Shown here piece after piece: positions 49,736 through 58,327 of a stretch of 64,000 nucleotides of DNA; the first letter of the stretch is position 1, and every line of letters starts with the position of its first letter. Below the pieces are notes generated by a model, which saw only the letters and a list, made by a program, of their open reading frames with translations, was not told the DNA's origin and did not search any database. Source of the stretch: Nitrosospira sp. (GTDB lineage Bacteria > Pseudomonadota > Gammaproteobacteria > Burkholderiales > Nitrosomonadaceae); NCBI GenBank assembly GCA_013821425.1, contig JACDGV010000008.1, positions 1 to 64,000 on the forward strand, read 5' to 3'. Made by a program: the position numbers and the translations under genes.

Positions 49736-49978
49736 CTACGAAGCGGATTTTACGTTGTTTTCTGCCCGGTCGGCGTTCACACAATCGGGGGTCTGATCAA
49801 AAGTATCGGGGTTGGCCCTGCATTTCGCGAGCGTCTCGGCTCGTTCGGAAGCGTGTTTCTCATACCATTCCACGGACCGAATGTCCTGGGGGTCGCGGAT
49901 TCCGCACGCCGTTAGCATCGATATCATTAGCATGCCCGATAGGACTGGAACAGCGGAAACGTTCATTTTCATCTTCAT
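49736..49978 (-). CDS. EexN-like lipoprotein
   Basis: 80 aa from the ATG at 49978. Signal peptide and lipobox (LTACG, about residues 21-25), then SVEWYEKHASERAETLAKCRANPDTFDQTPDCVNAD. The pattern WY-x-x-H-x-x-ER-x-x-x-L-x-x-C-x-x-NP and PDCVNA is that of EexN, a small lipoprotein first described in conjugation entry exclusion on plasmids. It is opposite to metX and metW and splits that pair. No conjugation genes are near, so it may be a domesticated or stranded copy. Confidence 0.7.
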   Translation of the reverse strand: MKMKMNVSAVPVLSGMLMISMLTACGIRDPQDIRSVEWYEKHASERAETLAKCRANPDTFDQTPDCVNADRAENNVKSAS

Positions 49979-50781
49979 GATTTGAACTCTTAATAGAATG
50001 ATACGGGTGTGAACCAATTTCCATTTTCGCCCCTGGACAACTCCAGGGCTAGAAGCTCAGGCCGATGGCCTGTTTCCGTGGTTTTGGCTATGTTCCCATT
50101 TTTTGTTGTGGCAACGGTGGAGTGGAACGTTAATAAACCTTTTTCTTCGCAAGCCACCAAGCCACAAATTTCTAGCGTGGCGCATGATTATTGCATCCCA
50201 AGGCACTTTGCTCTGTGCGCTACCCAACCCAACCTGTAAACAGCGTAGAGAAAACCACCTATTGATTCAGCCTCTCGTGGAGTTTGCGCAAGTCGCACCG
50301 GCTGGACTCATCCTGCCATCGCTTTCGCTCTCCATGTCTTGAACGCATGTCAGTCGCGCAGCGGACGTTTCCAGGGGACTATTCTCGCCTCCCGCCAGCT
50401 TGTGATGAGTTTATTCCCGGAAGGAATTTTGATAGCGTGTATACGACTATTCCCGATTATCGTACTGATCGCCACCGCTCTAGAATTTCCTTGTCCCATG
50501 TGGTTTCGCTTCTGCGGGGAATATTCTTTATACTGCGGTAGGCGGCCCCCTCGCAGGGTTTTTGTTTTTTGAAAGGGGGTTCAAATGGCTTCGCGTCTGG
50601 AGCCAGTCTGATATGTCCTGACCCCTTGCCTCACGCGGACCACGCAGTTGGTCCAAATTTGCCTTTAGACGCTAAAATAGTCGGATTTCGTTACTTCCCT
50701 TCCACGCTTACTTCCTTCACGTCTGGTTCCTGACTAAACCATGATGATGGCGAGCGACCAGGGCCTGTATAGTCAAGCACT
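49979..50781. other. Intergenic region between the EexN-like gene and metW
   Basis: About 800 bases with only short frames lacking ribosome binding sites or domains. No repeat arm seen. It probably came with whatever separated metX from metW. Confidence 0.4.
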
Positions 50782-51447
50782 ATGTTTTTCACAACACGAA
50801 TGAGTCCTCTGAATACTGAAGACGTGACGGACACTACCACTCCATCCATTGTATCTCAACCTGCCTCCAGGCCTGATTTTGCTGCGATCGCAGAGTGGGT
50901 CACGCCGCGCGCAAAAGTACTTGACCTTGGCTGTGGTGACGGATCATTGCTGTGTTTTTTGCGCGATGCGCGCAACATCCACGGCTATGGCGTGGAAATA
51001 GACGATGCTAATGTTCTGGCGTGTTTCAACAATGGGGTTAACGTTATTCAGAGCGATCTGGAATCAGGGCTGCAAAGTTTTGAGTCAGGGTCCTTTGATT
51101 ACGTAGTTCTCTCGCAAACCCTGCAGGCGGTAAGGCACACCGAAGGAATAATCAGGGAGATGCTGCGGGTAAGCAAGGAAGGGATCGTTTCATTCCCGAA
51201 TTTCGGCTACTGGAAAAACCGCCTCCAGGTTTTGACCGGTCACATGCCTGTTTCTGAAACATTGCCTTACCAGTGGTTTGACACGCCTAATATCCATAAC
51301 TGTACGCTGGGCGATTTTGAAGAATTCTGCAGCCATCACGGTGCCCGTATCCTCGAGCGCAGGGTGATGAACGGCGGCCGTCAGATCGAATTCATGCCTA
51401 ACCTTTTGGGAATGCTGGCTTTTTACCGTTTTGAACAGCAGAGGTAG
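50782..51447 (+). CDS. metW: Methionine biosynthesis protein MetW
   Basis: 221 aa, class I SAM-methyltransferase fold: VLDLGCGDGSLLCFL, YGVEIDDANVLAC, FDYVVLSQTLQAVRH, and SFPNFGYWKNRLQVL are the MetW signature. In many bacteria MetW works with MetX in homoserine acylation or its regulation. The first ATG at 50782 and a second at 50800 both lack a strong ribosome site. It converges with ampG, with two bases between the stops. Confidence 0.93.
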   Translation: MFFTTRMSPLNTEDVTDTTTPSIVSQPASRPDFAAIAEWVTPRAKVLDLGCGDGSLLCFLRDARNIHGYGVEIDDANVLACFNNGVNVIQSDLESGLQSFESGSFDYVVLSQTLQAVRHTEGIIREMLRVSKEGIVSFPNFGYWKNRLQVLTGHMPVSETLPYQWFDTPNIHNCTLGDFEEFCSHHGARILERRVMNGGRQIEFMPNLLGMLAFYRFEQQR

Positions 51448-51449
51448 TA

Positions 51450-52838
51450 TCATTTCCTGGGCGCCAGAGAATCGACAGTTTCAAATTTGGCGCGTCCTGC
51501 CAGCCATACCAGCAACAGAACCGGAAGGCCAAGCAAGGCGGTGCCGGTAAAAAAGCTGGCATACCCGTAAGCATCCACGAAGTCGCCGCTGAACCCGGCG
51601 ATAAATTTTGGCAGCAGCAGCATGACCGAACTGAATAGCGCGTACTGTGTGGCAGAGTAGGCCGAATTGGTCAGGCCGGATAGATAGGCTATAAAAGCGG
51701 ATGAAGCGATGCCGGCCGAAAGGTTATCCGCAGAGATGGTGAATATCAGCCCGGTCAGGTCGTGCCCGCGTCCGGTCAGCCATACGAATAGCAGGTTGGT
51801 CGCGGCTGACAACACCGCCCCGAGGAAAAGAGTGCGCATGATGCCGATTTTTGCCGTCAGCACCCCGCCTATGGCTGCGCCGGCGATAGTCATGATGACT
51901 CCATAAACCTTGGAAACTGTCGCCACCTCGGCCTTGGTGTATCCCATGTCGACATAAAACGGGTTGCTCATTACCCCCATTACCACGTCGGAGATGCGGT
52001 ATATGGAGATGAGTGCCAGAATCAGCAAAGCCTGCCTGCCGTGTCGGACGATAAAGTCGCGGAAGGGCGCGACTATTGCTCCATAAAGCCAGGCTAGCAG
52101 TTGCGTGAGCCGAGCGTCCAGATTCCATTTCGCCAGGGCTTTCCGGGCATGAGCTTCATTATCCGAGATGAGGTGAGTAACGGGAACATCCGGCTCTCTT
52201 ATGATGAGGGTGGTAACAATCCCGACCCCCATGCAGGCGGCCATGGCAAGATAGGCGGTTCTCCAGGGAGCGTAGTCGTACGTCGTCGCCGAGGGGTCCA
52301 CCGCCGCTGCTATCCACAGCGCTCCAGCAGAAGCCAGAATCATCGCTATACGGTAACCCGCCTGGTATGTCGCAGCCATGGCTCCCTGTAGCCTCAGGGC
52401 TACGGCCTCGATTCGATACGCATCCAGTGCGATATCCTGAGTGGCCGAAGCGAAAGCGACAGCCAGGGCAAAAAAAACCATATACGTCAGATTTTCCAGG
52501 GGATCGGTGCTGGCCATCCCGACGAGTGCGAGAGCAATAACCGTCTGCGACAGCAAAAGCCACGCACGCCGCCGCCCAAGTAATCGAGTCAGGACTGGTA
52601 ACGACAGGCGGTCGACCAGAGGGGACCACATCCATTTGAAGCCATAAGCCAGCCCTATCCAGCTCAAGTGACCGATAGTGGAACGATCGATTCCGGCCTC
52701 TCGCAACCAGAATGAAAGCGTGCCCATTATTAATAATAAAGGCAACCCAGCGGAGAATCCTAGTGACAGCATCCCTAACACCCTGGGGTGGGTGTAAATG
52801 CGAAAGGCATGCAACCAGCTGGACAGGACAGCCAACAT
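51450..52838 (-). CDS. ampG: AmpG-type muropeptide permease (MFS)
   Basis: Inner-membrane major facilitator that imports GlcNAc-anhydro-muropeptides for cell-wall recycling. 462 aa, about 12-14 helices. AmpG marks: HPRVLGMLSLGFSAGLPLLLIMGTLSFWLREAGID, GLAYGFKWMWSPLVDRL, and GRRRAWLLLSQ at the N-terminal half; FIAGFSGDFVDAYGYASFF near the end. The ATG at 52838 is typical. Confidence 0.92.
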   Translation of the reverse strand: MLAVLSSWLHAFRIYTHPRVLGMLSLGFSAGLPLLLIMGTLSFWLREAGIDRSTIGHLSWIGLAYGFKWMWSPLVDRLSLPVLTRLLGRRRAWLLLSQTVIALALVGMASTDPLENLTYMVFFALAVAFASATQDIALDAYRIEAVALRLQGAMAATYQAGYRIAMILASAGALWIAAAVDPSATTYDYAPWRTAYLAMAACMGVGIVTTLIIREPDVPVTHLISDNEAHARKALAKWNLDARLTQLLAWLYGAIVAPFRDFIVRHGRQALLILALISIYRISDVVMGVMSNPFYVDMGYTKAEVATVSKVYGVIMTIAGAAIGGVLTAKIGIMRTLFLGAVLSAATNLLFVWLTGRGHDLTGLIFTISADNLSAGIASSAFIAYLSGLTNSAYSATQYALFSSVMLLLPKFIAGFSGDFVDAYGYASFFTGTALLGLPVLLLVWLAGRAKFETVDSLAPRK

Positions 52839-53025
52839 TTACCTTAACGCCGTTATTTTGGCGGCAGGTATTCTTCCTGGCACGGTGAGGGAATATGGCC
52901 TGCAGGATCGCTGTGTAATTCTATGAGCAGGAGATGATGTGCGTTTTATTCCCCAGGATGCCAACGTAGCAACCTCCTGCACGGGTTTTCCCATAAATTT
53001 CACAATTTCGTTGCCAATCATACCT

Positions 53026-53823
53026 CTAAGTGCACGGACTGGGATCGAGATTGTAGTCGTAGTCGTAGTCGATAATAAGCGGTGCATGGTCTGAGAAACG
53101 TTCCGTTTTGTAAATCGAAACCCCGGTAGCCTTGCTCGCGATTTTGGGGGTAGCGATTTGGTAATCAATGCGCCAGCCAACATTTTTTGCCCACGCTTGT
53201 CCCCGATTCGACCACCACGTGTATTGGTTCGGCTCCTGATTGATCCGGCGGAATACATCGACAAAACCCAGATCCTCGAAAACTCCGGTAAGCCAGTTAC
53301 GCTCCTCGGGCAGGAAGCCAGAATTTTTTTGATTGGAGCGCCAGTTTTTTAGATCGATTTCCTTGTGCGCGATGTTCCAGTCTCCGCACAAGATGATTTC
53401 ACGGCCGCAATCTGCCAGCCTTCTCAGCATGGGAAAAAAGCGTTCGAGAAAAAAAAACTTTGCCGCCTGGCGATGCGGCCCGCTAGAACCGGAAGGAAAG
53501 TAAATCGATATCACGGTCAAAGGCCCGAAGTCAACACGCAGATAGCGCCCTTCCGCATCGATTTCGGGAACATCAATACCCTCAACGACATTGTCCGCCT
53601 TGTGCCGGCTATAGACGCCCACCCCGCTGTACCCTTTCTTTTCGGCACAGTGGAAATAGCCGTGGTAGCCGTCCGGCGATGCGATTTCGCGAGTGATGTC
53701 TCCAACCTGTGCCTTCAACTCCTGCACGCATACAATATCCGCCCCCTGCATCGGTAACCATTCCAGGAACCCTTTGTTTGCGGCAGAACGCACGCCATTC
53801 AGGTTAAGCGTTATAATCCGCAC
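53026..53823 (-). CDS. xthA: Exodeoxyribonuclease III / AP endonuclease
   Basis: Base-excision repair nuclease, 265 aa. Catalytic segments: ITLNLNGVRSAANKGF, VCVQELKAQ (metal Glu), YSGVGVYSR, CGDWNIAH (Asp/Asn pair), and FSDHAPLIIDYDY (His). It is divergent from pyrE with only 20 bases between the starts, so the two promoters must overlap the opposite gene or lie within it. A run of DYDYDYN closes the protein. Confidence 0.95.
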   Translation of the reverse strand: MRIITLNLNGVRSAANKGFLEWLPMQGADIVCVQELKAQVGDITREIASPDGYHGYFHCAEKKGYSGVGVYSRHKADNVVEGIDVPEIDAEGRYLRVDFGPLTVISIYFPSGSSGPHRQAAKFFFLERFFPMLRRLADCGREIILCGDWNIAHKEIDLKNWRSNQKNSGFLPEERNWLTGVFEDLGFVDVFRRINQEPNQYTWWSNRGQAWAKNVGWRIDYQIATPKIASKATGVSIYKTERFSDHAPLIIDYDYDYNLDPSPCT

Positions 53824-53843
53824 GTCTTTTTCCCCTGGTTATC

Positions 53844-54491
53844 ATGGCAATGTCCGATTTCAGGCAGGAGTTCATCGATTTCGCCATAAGCCGCGACGCG
53901 CTGTGTTTCGGTGAATTCAAAACCAAGGCGGGGCGGATGTCCCCCTATTTTTTTAATGCCGGACGGTTTAATGACGGTGACTCCCTCAGGAAACTCGGGC
54001 AATTTTACGCCAAAGCCATTCTTGCCGCCCGTCTTCCGCTCGATATGTTATTTGGTCCAGCCTATAAAGGCATACCCTTGGTCAGTACCGTCGCCATTGC
54101 TTTGGCGGAAATTGGCTATAATTATGCTTTCTGCTTCAATCGCAAAGAAGTAAAGGACCATGGCGAGGGTGGCAACCTTGTTGGCGCGCGGTTGGCGGGT
54201 CGGGTGCTGATTGTGGACGATGTAATTTCCGCTGGTGTCTCAGTAGATGAATCGATTAGCTACATTCATACCTCAGGCGCTGCGCCAAGCGGAGTCATCA
54301 TCGCCCTCGACCGGATGGAACGGGGTAGTGGCGGGCTTTCAGCGCTACAGGAAGTTCGCAATGCTCATAAAATCCCGGCTATAAGCATTATTGGCCTGGA
54401 CGATATCGTAAAATACCTGCGTAGCAGGATGGATCTGGCGTGCAATCTGCCCGCGATGGAAACCTATCGTGCTCTTTATGGCGCTGATTGA
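53844..54491 (+). CDS. pyrE: Orotate phosphoribosyltransferase
   Basis: Pyrimidine synthesis enzyme, 215 aa (213 if started at ATG 53850, MSDFRQEFIDFAI). PRPP loop VLIVDDVISAGVSVDE; other family segments GRMSPYFFNAGRF, GPAYKGIPLVSTVAIAL and NRKEVKDHGEGGNLVGA with the catalytic Lys. A single gene transcribed away from xthA. Confidence 0.96.
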   Translation: MAMSDFRQEFIDFAISRDALCFGEFKTKAGRMSPYFFNAGRFNDGDSLRKLGQFYAKAILAARLPLDMLFGPAYKGIPLVSTVAIALAEIGYNYAFCFNRKEVKDHGEGGNLVGARLAGRVLIVDDVISAGVSVDESISYIHTSGAAPSGVIIALDRMERGSGGLSALQEVRNAHKIPAISIIGLDDIVKYLRSRMDLACNLPAMETYRALYGAD

Positions 54492-54582
54492 TCCGGGGAT
54501 CGCAAATGATGAGCGTACGCTCCAGTCTGTCTGCAGGCAGATGCTTTTTGTCGCGTTGGGGACGAAAATGTTGTGGTGCGGG

Positions 54583-55071
54583 TTATGGTATTCGGCGCGT
54601 TTCCGCTGACCCTGCCGCGGGCAGGTTGAGTTCTCCTTCAGCTTCGAAGCGCTGCCCCCTGCCGAGGCCCGGGCCGCCGAGCAGGCCGCGCAGCCTGTAA
54701 TCAGCTTTAGGCTTTGTAAGGTCGCCTCTGGCTAGTTCGAATGCCTGGTGCAGAATTGCCGTAGCGGGTACCGACACTGGCACGGTGATTACTGTTTCCC
54801 CAAAGCGCGGGACGGTACCGCGCTTATCGCTCACTCCACTCGCGAAGGTCTTGCCGCGTACATCCAGATCAACTGCGATCCCGTCGTAATCAAATGGCGT
54901 GCTGGTATGATTCTGTACCCTGAGCTGCACTGCGAAGCGTGCTTCCATGCCTTTTCCTTCCAATGGCTCGATTCCGGCTAGGGTGATTCGGAGCGGATCA
55001 TGCTGTTGCAACACCGCGCATCCCGAAAGGATGAAAATAAGAGCAGAGACTAGTGATATGCCTGTGTTCAT
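54583..55071 (-). CDS. LEA type 2 domain lipoprotein
   Basis: 162 aa from the ATG at 55071 (MNTGISLVSALIFILSGCAVL) with a lipobox at about residues 15-18. The rest is a LEA_2/WHy-type immunoglobulin-like domain (LRITLAGIEPLEGKGMEARFAVQLRVQNHTSTPFDYDGIAVDLDVRGK). Bacterial members are periplasmic, of unknown function, sometimes stress-associated. It faces away from rnpB. Confidence 0.82.
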   Translation of the reverse strand: MNTGISLVSALIFILSGCAVLQQHDPLRITLAGIEPLEGKGMEARFAVQLRVQNHTSTPFDYDGIAVDLDVRGKTFASGVSDKRGTVPRFGETVITVPVSVPATAILHQAFELARGDLTKPKADYRLRGLLGGPGLGRGQRFEAEGELNLPAAGSAETRRIP

Positions 55072-55169
55072 CGGTTTGCCAATTCGTGAATAGCAAATCA
55101 TACTCGGATATTGGAGTAATGGAGTGTCTGCGCTTGCTTTCTGTTATATGGCGTGCATCCATGTGGGAT

Positions 55170-55199
55170 TTGCCTCTTTCCTTCAAATTGGGATATTAT
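55170..55199 (+). promoter_or_regulatory. Sigma-70 promoter of rnpB
   Basis: TTGCCT at 55170-55175 and TATTAT at 55194-55199 with an 18-base spacer. The predicted RNA 5' end at 55207 lies eight bases after the -10, as expected. Confidence 0.75.
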
Positions 55200-55206
55200 C
55201 CGTGTT

Positions 55207-55504
55207 GAAGCTGGCTAGACAATCGCCGCTTGCCTTCGGCATTGAACGGCAAGGGGAGGAAAGTCCGGGCTCCACAGAGCAGGATGCCGGTTAACGGCCG
55301 GCCGCCGCGAGGTGAGGAATAGGGCCACAGAGACGAGCGTATTAAGTTACGGTGAAACGCGGTAACCTCCATCCGGAGCAAGACCAAATAGGCAGGCGTT
55401 GATGCTGCTCGCTGAGCCTGCGGGTAGGTCGCTTGAGCGTGCGGGTGACCGTGCGCCTAGAGGAATGATTGTCCATGACAGAACCCGGCTTATCGGCCAG
55501 CTTC
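55207..55504 (+). ncRNA. rnpB: RNase P RNA, bacterial type A
   Basis: Catalytic RNA that trims tRNA 5' ends. It begins GAAGCTGGCTAGACAATCG and ends CTTATCGGCCAGCTTC, closing the P1 stem. Universal parts are present: GAGGAAAGTCCGGGCTCC, CGGTAACCTCCATCCGGAGCAAG, CAAATAGG, and GACAGAACCCGGCTTATCGG. About 298 bases, shorter than the 377 of E. coli, mainly because the P12-P14 region is reduced. Confidence 0.97.
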
Positions 55505-55569
55505 TTTTTAACTCTTTTTCCACAACCATAGTTACCCGTAGCTACCCGTAATTATCACCCCCCAAGAAA

Positions 55570-55600
55570 AAGCGGCTTCAACTTTCGTTGAAGCCGCCAG
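55570..55600 (-). terminator. Intrinsic terminator of nirK
   Basis: GCGGCTTCAAC and GTTGAAGCCGC form an 11-bp stem with a four-base loop (plus-strand TTTC). On the minus strand it is followed by TTTTTC, about 25 bases after the nirK stop. Confidence 0.88.
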
Positions 55601-55623
55601 TATTATTGAAGCCCGGGGTTGTT

Positions 55624-56748
55624 CTAGTGATCCATGGCCGGAGCTGAATCCGGGTTGGGTTTCTTGAGCTGCTCCATGAGATCGTTGTCCCATTCGCCCT
55701 CGACGTTCATGTGTGCAGCCGCGCCCAGCAATACCGCCTCGATCAGGTTATGGCTGAGGTAGACGTATAAGCCGGGCTGCTTGAACTCGTACAAGGCCGC
55801 TACCGCTGCGCCACCGGGAACAAACCAGGTTTCCTGGTTGGTGATCGGAGTATCGGCAAAGGAGCCGCCCTGCCACACCAGGTCGCCATGGCCGCCGATC
55901 AGGTGAGGACGTGAATCGCGATTGGCCTGGGAATGGATGAACAGCACCTTCTCGCCCACGTTGGCCTTGAGTGCGTTATCCCCGGTCAGGGCACCTGCTG
56001 CGCCATTGAAGACGACATGGGTCGGGACAAGCCCCTTGGACAGTTCGAGCATCTCATGCATGCCTTCGGCAGGCGAACCATAGGTCTTGTACTTGCCATC
56101 CTTATCCTTGGGGATATAGTAATCCTGCTCGCCGATGTAGTAGGCGCGGTCATAGGTTATGGACTTGCCCTTGGCATCCTTCAGGCCGTCGCGCGGCAAT
56201 ACCATGATGGCGCCGTTCATGCCGGACAAGACGTGAAACGGAATCATGGTGCCCCCAGGGGCGCAGTGATAGACAAATACCCCAGGCTTGGTGGCCTTCC
56301 AGCGCACCACCACATCTTCGCCAGGGGCAACCAGGGTCAAGCCGGCAGAGCCCAGTTGGCCGGTGGCGGCGTGGAAGTCAACATTGTGCGACATGGAGCT
56401 TTCCTTCGGGTTGACCAGTGTCAGCTCGACATAGTCATCCTGATGCACGACGATCAGCGGCCCGGGAACCGTGCCGTTGAAAGTCAGGGCCCATACCTTT
56501 GTCCCGTCAGGGGCAATGTCCACTAGCTTCTCTATCGTTTCCATGCGGATCTTCACTACCTTCGGACCACCCTTGGCCACCTGGTCGTGCTTCGGCACGA
56601 AAGGCGGAGCCACCAGCTCCTGGGTCACCACCGGTAATTTGGAAATGTCTTTTGACGTCAACTTGTCTAAAATACCCGCGCTGGCCATCGGGACAGCGCT
56701 CATGCACAGCACTCCCAGTCCGACGACCCCTTGAACAACTTTGTTCAT
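55624..56748 (-). CDS. nirK: Copper-containing nitrite reductase
   Basis: Periplasmic enzyme reducing nitrite to NO. 374 aa: signal peptide ([24 protein letters not shown]) and two cupredoxin domains. Type 1 and type 2 copper ligands are visible: [12 protein letters not shown] (His, catalytic Asp, His), [18 protein letters not shown] (His-Cys, His, Met), and YLSHNLIEA (His); the catalytic His is in [13 protein letters not shown]. The C-terminus ends in a Pro/Ala tail. GGGAGGG precedes the ATG. Single-gene unit with its own terminator; a MITE-like element lies 93-304 bases upstream of its start. Confidence 0.97.
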   Translation of the reverse strand: MNKVVQGVVGLGVLCMSAVPMASAGILDKLTSKDISKLPVVTQELVAPPFVPKHDQVAKGGPKVVKIRMETIEKLVDIAPDGTKVWALTFNGTVPGPLIVVHQDDYVELTLVNPKESSMSHNVDFHAATGQLGSAGLTLVAPGEDVVVRWKATKPGVFVYHCAPGGTMIPFHVLSGMNGAIMVLPRDGLKDAKGKSITYDRAYYIGEQDYYIPKDKDGKYKTYGSPAEGMHEMLELSKGLVPTHVVFNGAAGALTGDNALKANVGEKVLFIHSQANRDSRPHLIGGHGDLVWQGGSFADTPITNQETWFVPGGAAVAALYEFKQPGLYVYLSHNLIEAVLLGAAAHMNVEGEWDNDLMEQLKKPNPDSAPAMDH

Positions 56749-56840
56749 GTTTCCCTCCCTATATGTTTATCACTGCGCATCCTGTGCGCCATTTTCACCT
56801 GCCATGCGTCCAGTGCTGACATCATCCCACCCTTTTCTGA

Positions 56841-57052
56841 AGAGCATCTCTAAGAATTCAAGGAACCCGACCGCGCCCGCCCCCCCGTCACTGCACGGCA
56901 AGCGCCGCCCGCCGGCTGGAGGGCGGCCGGTTGCAGCGGGCTCCAACCGGCAGCGCCCGGCAGGGCGCAGAAGTGAAATTTCGGGGGCTTGGGGAAGAAA
57001 AACATTTTCCGGGAGCAACATAGCGGCAAATTGGAATTCTTAGAGATGCCCT
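56841..57052. mobile_element. MITE-like element upstream of nirK, 212 bp
   Basis: Terminal inverted repeats share a perfect 16 bases, GCATCTCTAAGAATTC (56844-56859) and its complement (57034-57049), with AGAG/AGGG and CAA/CCAA flanks. The interior is very GC-rich and rich in short palindromes and carries no gene. Size, inverted ends and lack of coding capacity fit a non-autonomous transposable element. Target-site duplication is not obvious. Confidence 0.65.
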
Positions 57053-57332
57053 AAAGAGCGAAGGCCCGGCAACTATACAGCTTTACAATTTGTGTGTCCA
57101 TGCAGTCCTCATCAAGAAATGGGGTGTGCTGGACACAAACGGAAAAGATATTCGAAACCTCATCATTGGTTTTCGTTTAAGGCGTGCTTTCAAGCTGTTG
57201 TAGACTCTTTGGGTAGTTCGCGTGTCAAGGGTGGACTGAAGAACTCTGTTTTTATTCTCGACTGGTTTGTTATACAATCCGCGATTGTTCAAGCCAAAGT
57301 TGAGCGTAAGATTAATAGAAACCGGAGATATC

Positions 57333-57929
57333 ATGAATAGAATTGTCGAGCGGGTTGTAAGATTGGCAGGGGCAATGTTGCTGGCAACGGCGGCTCTACC
57401 CGTCCATGCGCAACTGATGCTCGCTCATGAAGGTCATCATTCGGGAGACTGCGCCATAAAAACGGGAGCGTTTCCTGTGGCCTTCAGCGCTTACGAAAAA
57501 CCCAAGGGTCAGCTTCCGCCGACTCATGCATATTGCGATCATGTTCCAAATACGGGCGAGTTGATTATCACGGTTGATTTGACGGATCCGAAGTCTCGCG
57601 AGATCCCTATAGCGGCGCGTTTGGTGATGGAGGGGCATGGAGAAGGCGGGCACGAGATTTTGTCTTTGCCACCAAAGGAATACCCCTCGGGCAGTATTAC
57701 AATTGCTGCGAATCTCGATGATCTGGGTCAGTATGTTTTGCTATTGGAAACCGAGAAGGCTGGCAAAATGACCACAGCCGTGCGTATTCCGATACGTGTA
57801 GGGGGCGGCGGAGGTCATGGTGGGCATGGTTCCGGATTAGGTGTCGCGGAGATCGCCTTATTGGTGGGTGCTGCCGGTATCGGGGCTTTCTTCTGGTTAC
57901 GCCGCCGTCCGACCGTAAAGGCATCCTGA
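57333..57929 (+). CDS. Secreted His/Gly-rich protein with C-terminal membrane anchor
   Basis: 198 aa from the ATG at 57333 (AACCGGAGATATC before it gives a GGAGA site). Signal peptide ends around LPVHAQ; the mature part has HEGHHSGDCAIK, a second Cys in AYCDH, and domain strands (NTGELIITVDLTDPKSREIPIAARL). A His/Gly linker (GGGGGHGGHGSG) leads to one membrane helix and a basic end. No family recognised. His content and position beside nirK suggest metal contact, but this is a guess. Confidence 0.7.
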   Translation: MNRIVERVVRLAGAMLLATAALPVHAQLMLAHEGHHSGDCAIKTGAFPVAFSAYEKPKGQLPPTHAYCDHVPNTGELIITVDLTDPKSREIPIAARLVMEGHGEGGHEILSLPPKEYPSGSITIAANLDDLGQYVLLLETEKAGKMTTAVRIPIRVGGGGGHGGHGSGLGVAEIALLVGAAGIGAFFWLRRRPTVKAS

Positions 57930-58327
57930 GCTCCCCCTACGATCCCGAGTGCGACAAGTGGTTCCCCGGGGTGTTGTATGTCTTTAGCAGAGCGTTATGT
58001 TGATGAGGATCCCATCGAAGCAGGGTGTTTGGAATAAAGCTCGGAGGTGATAAAAATTAGAGGACTTAGAGTAGAGGACTTAGAGGACCCAGGGAGGGCC
58101 CATTCCTGGAGCTGTTCCAATCCGTACTGGCTAACAACTAGCTTTTCCGCAGCTTCCCCCTACGTATTTTTCTGACTCTTCAATAATGGGCTCCGGCATG
58201 TTACCGCCGGTCTGATCCGGCTTTTTGAGCGTAACTATGCTTGATCGGGTCGGGTGATTTTCGAGGACAAAGAGGATAAGGAGGGGAGGCAACTGCAACA
58301 GGCGGTGCCGAATTTGCGGGCTGATTA
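57930..58327. other. Intergenic region before the spt gene
   Basis: About 400 bases with no gene. It holds a short direct repeat of AGAGGACTTAG (within 58057-58089) of unknown meaning. No terminator for the sphingolipid operon is evident. Confidence 0.35.
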
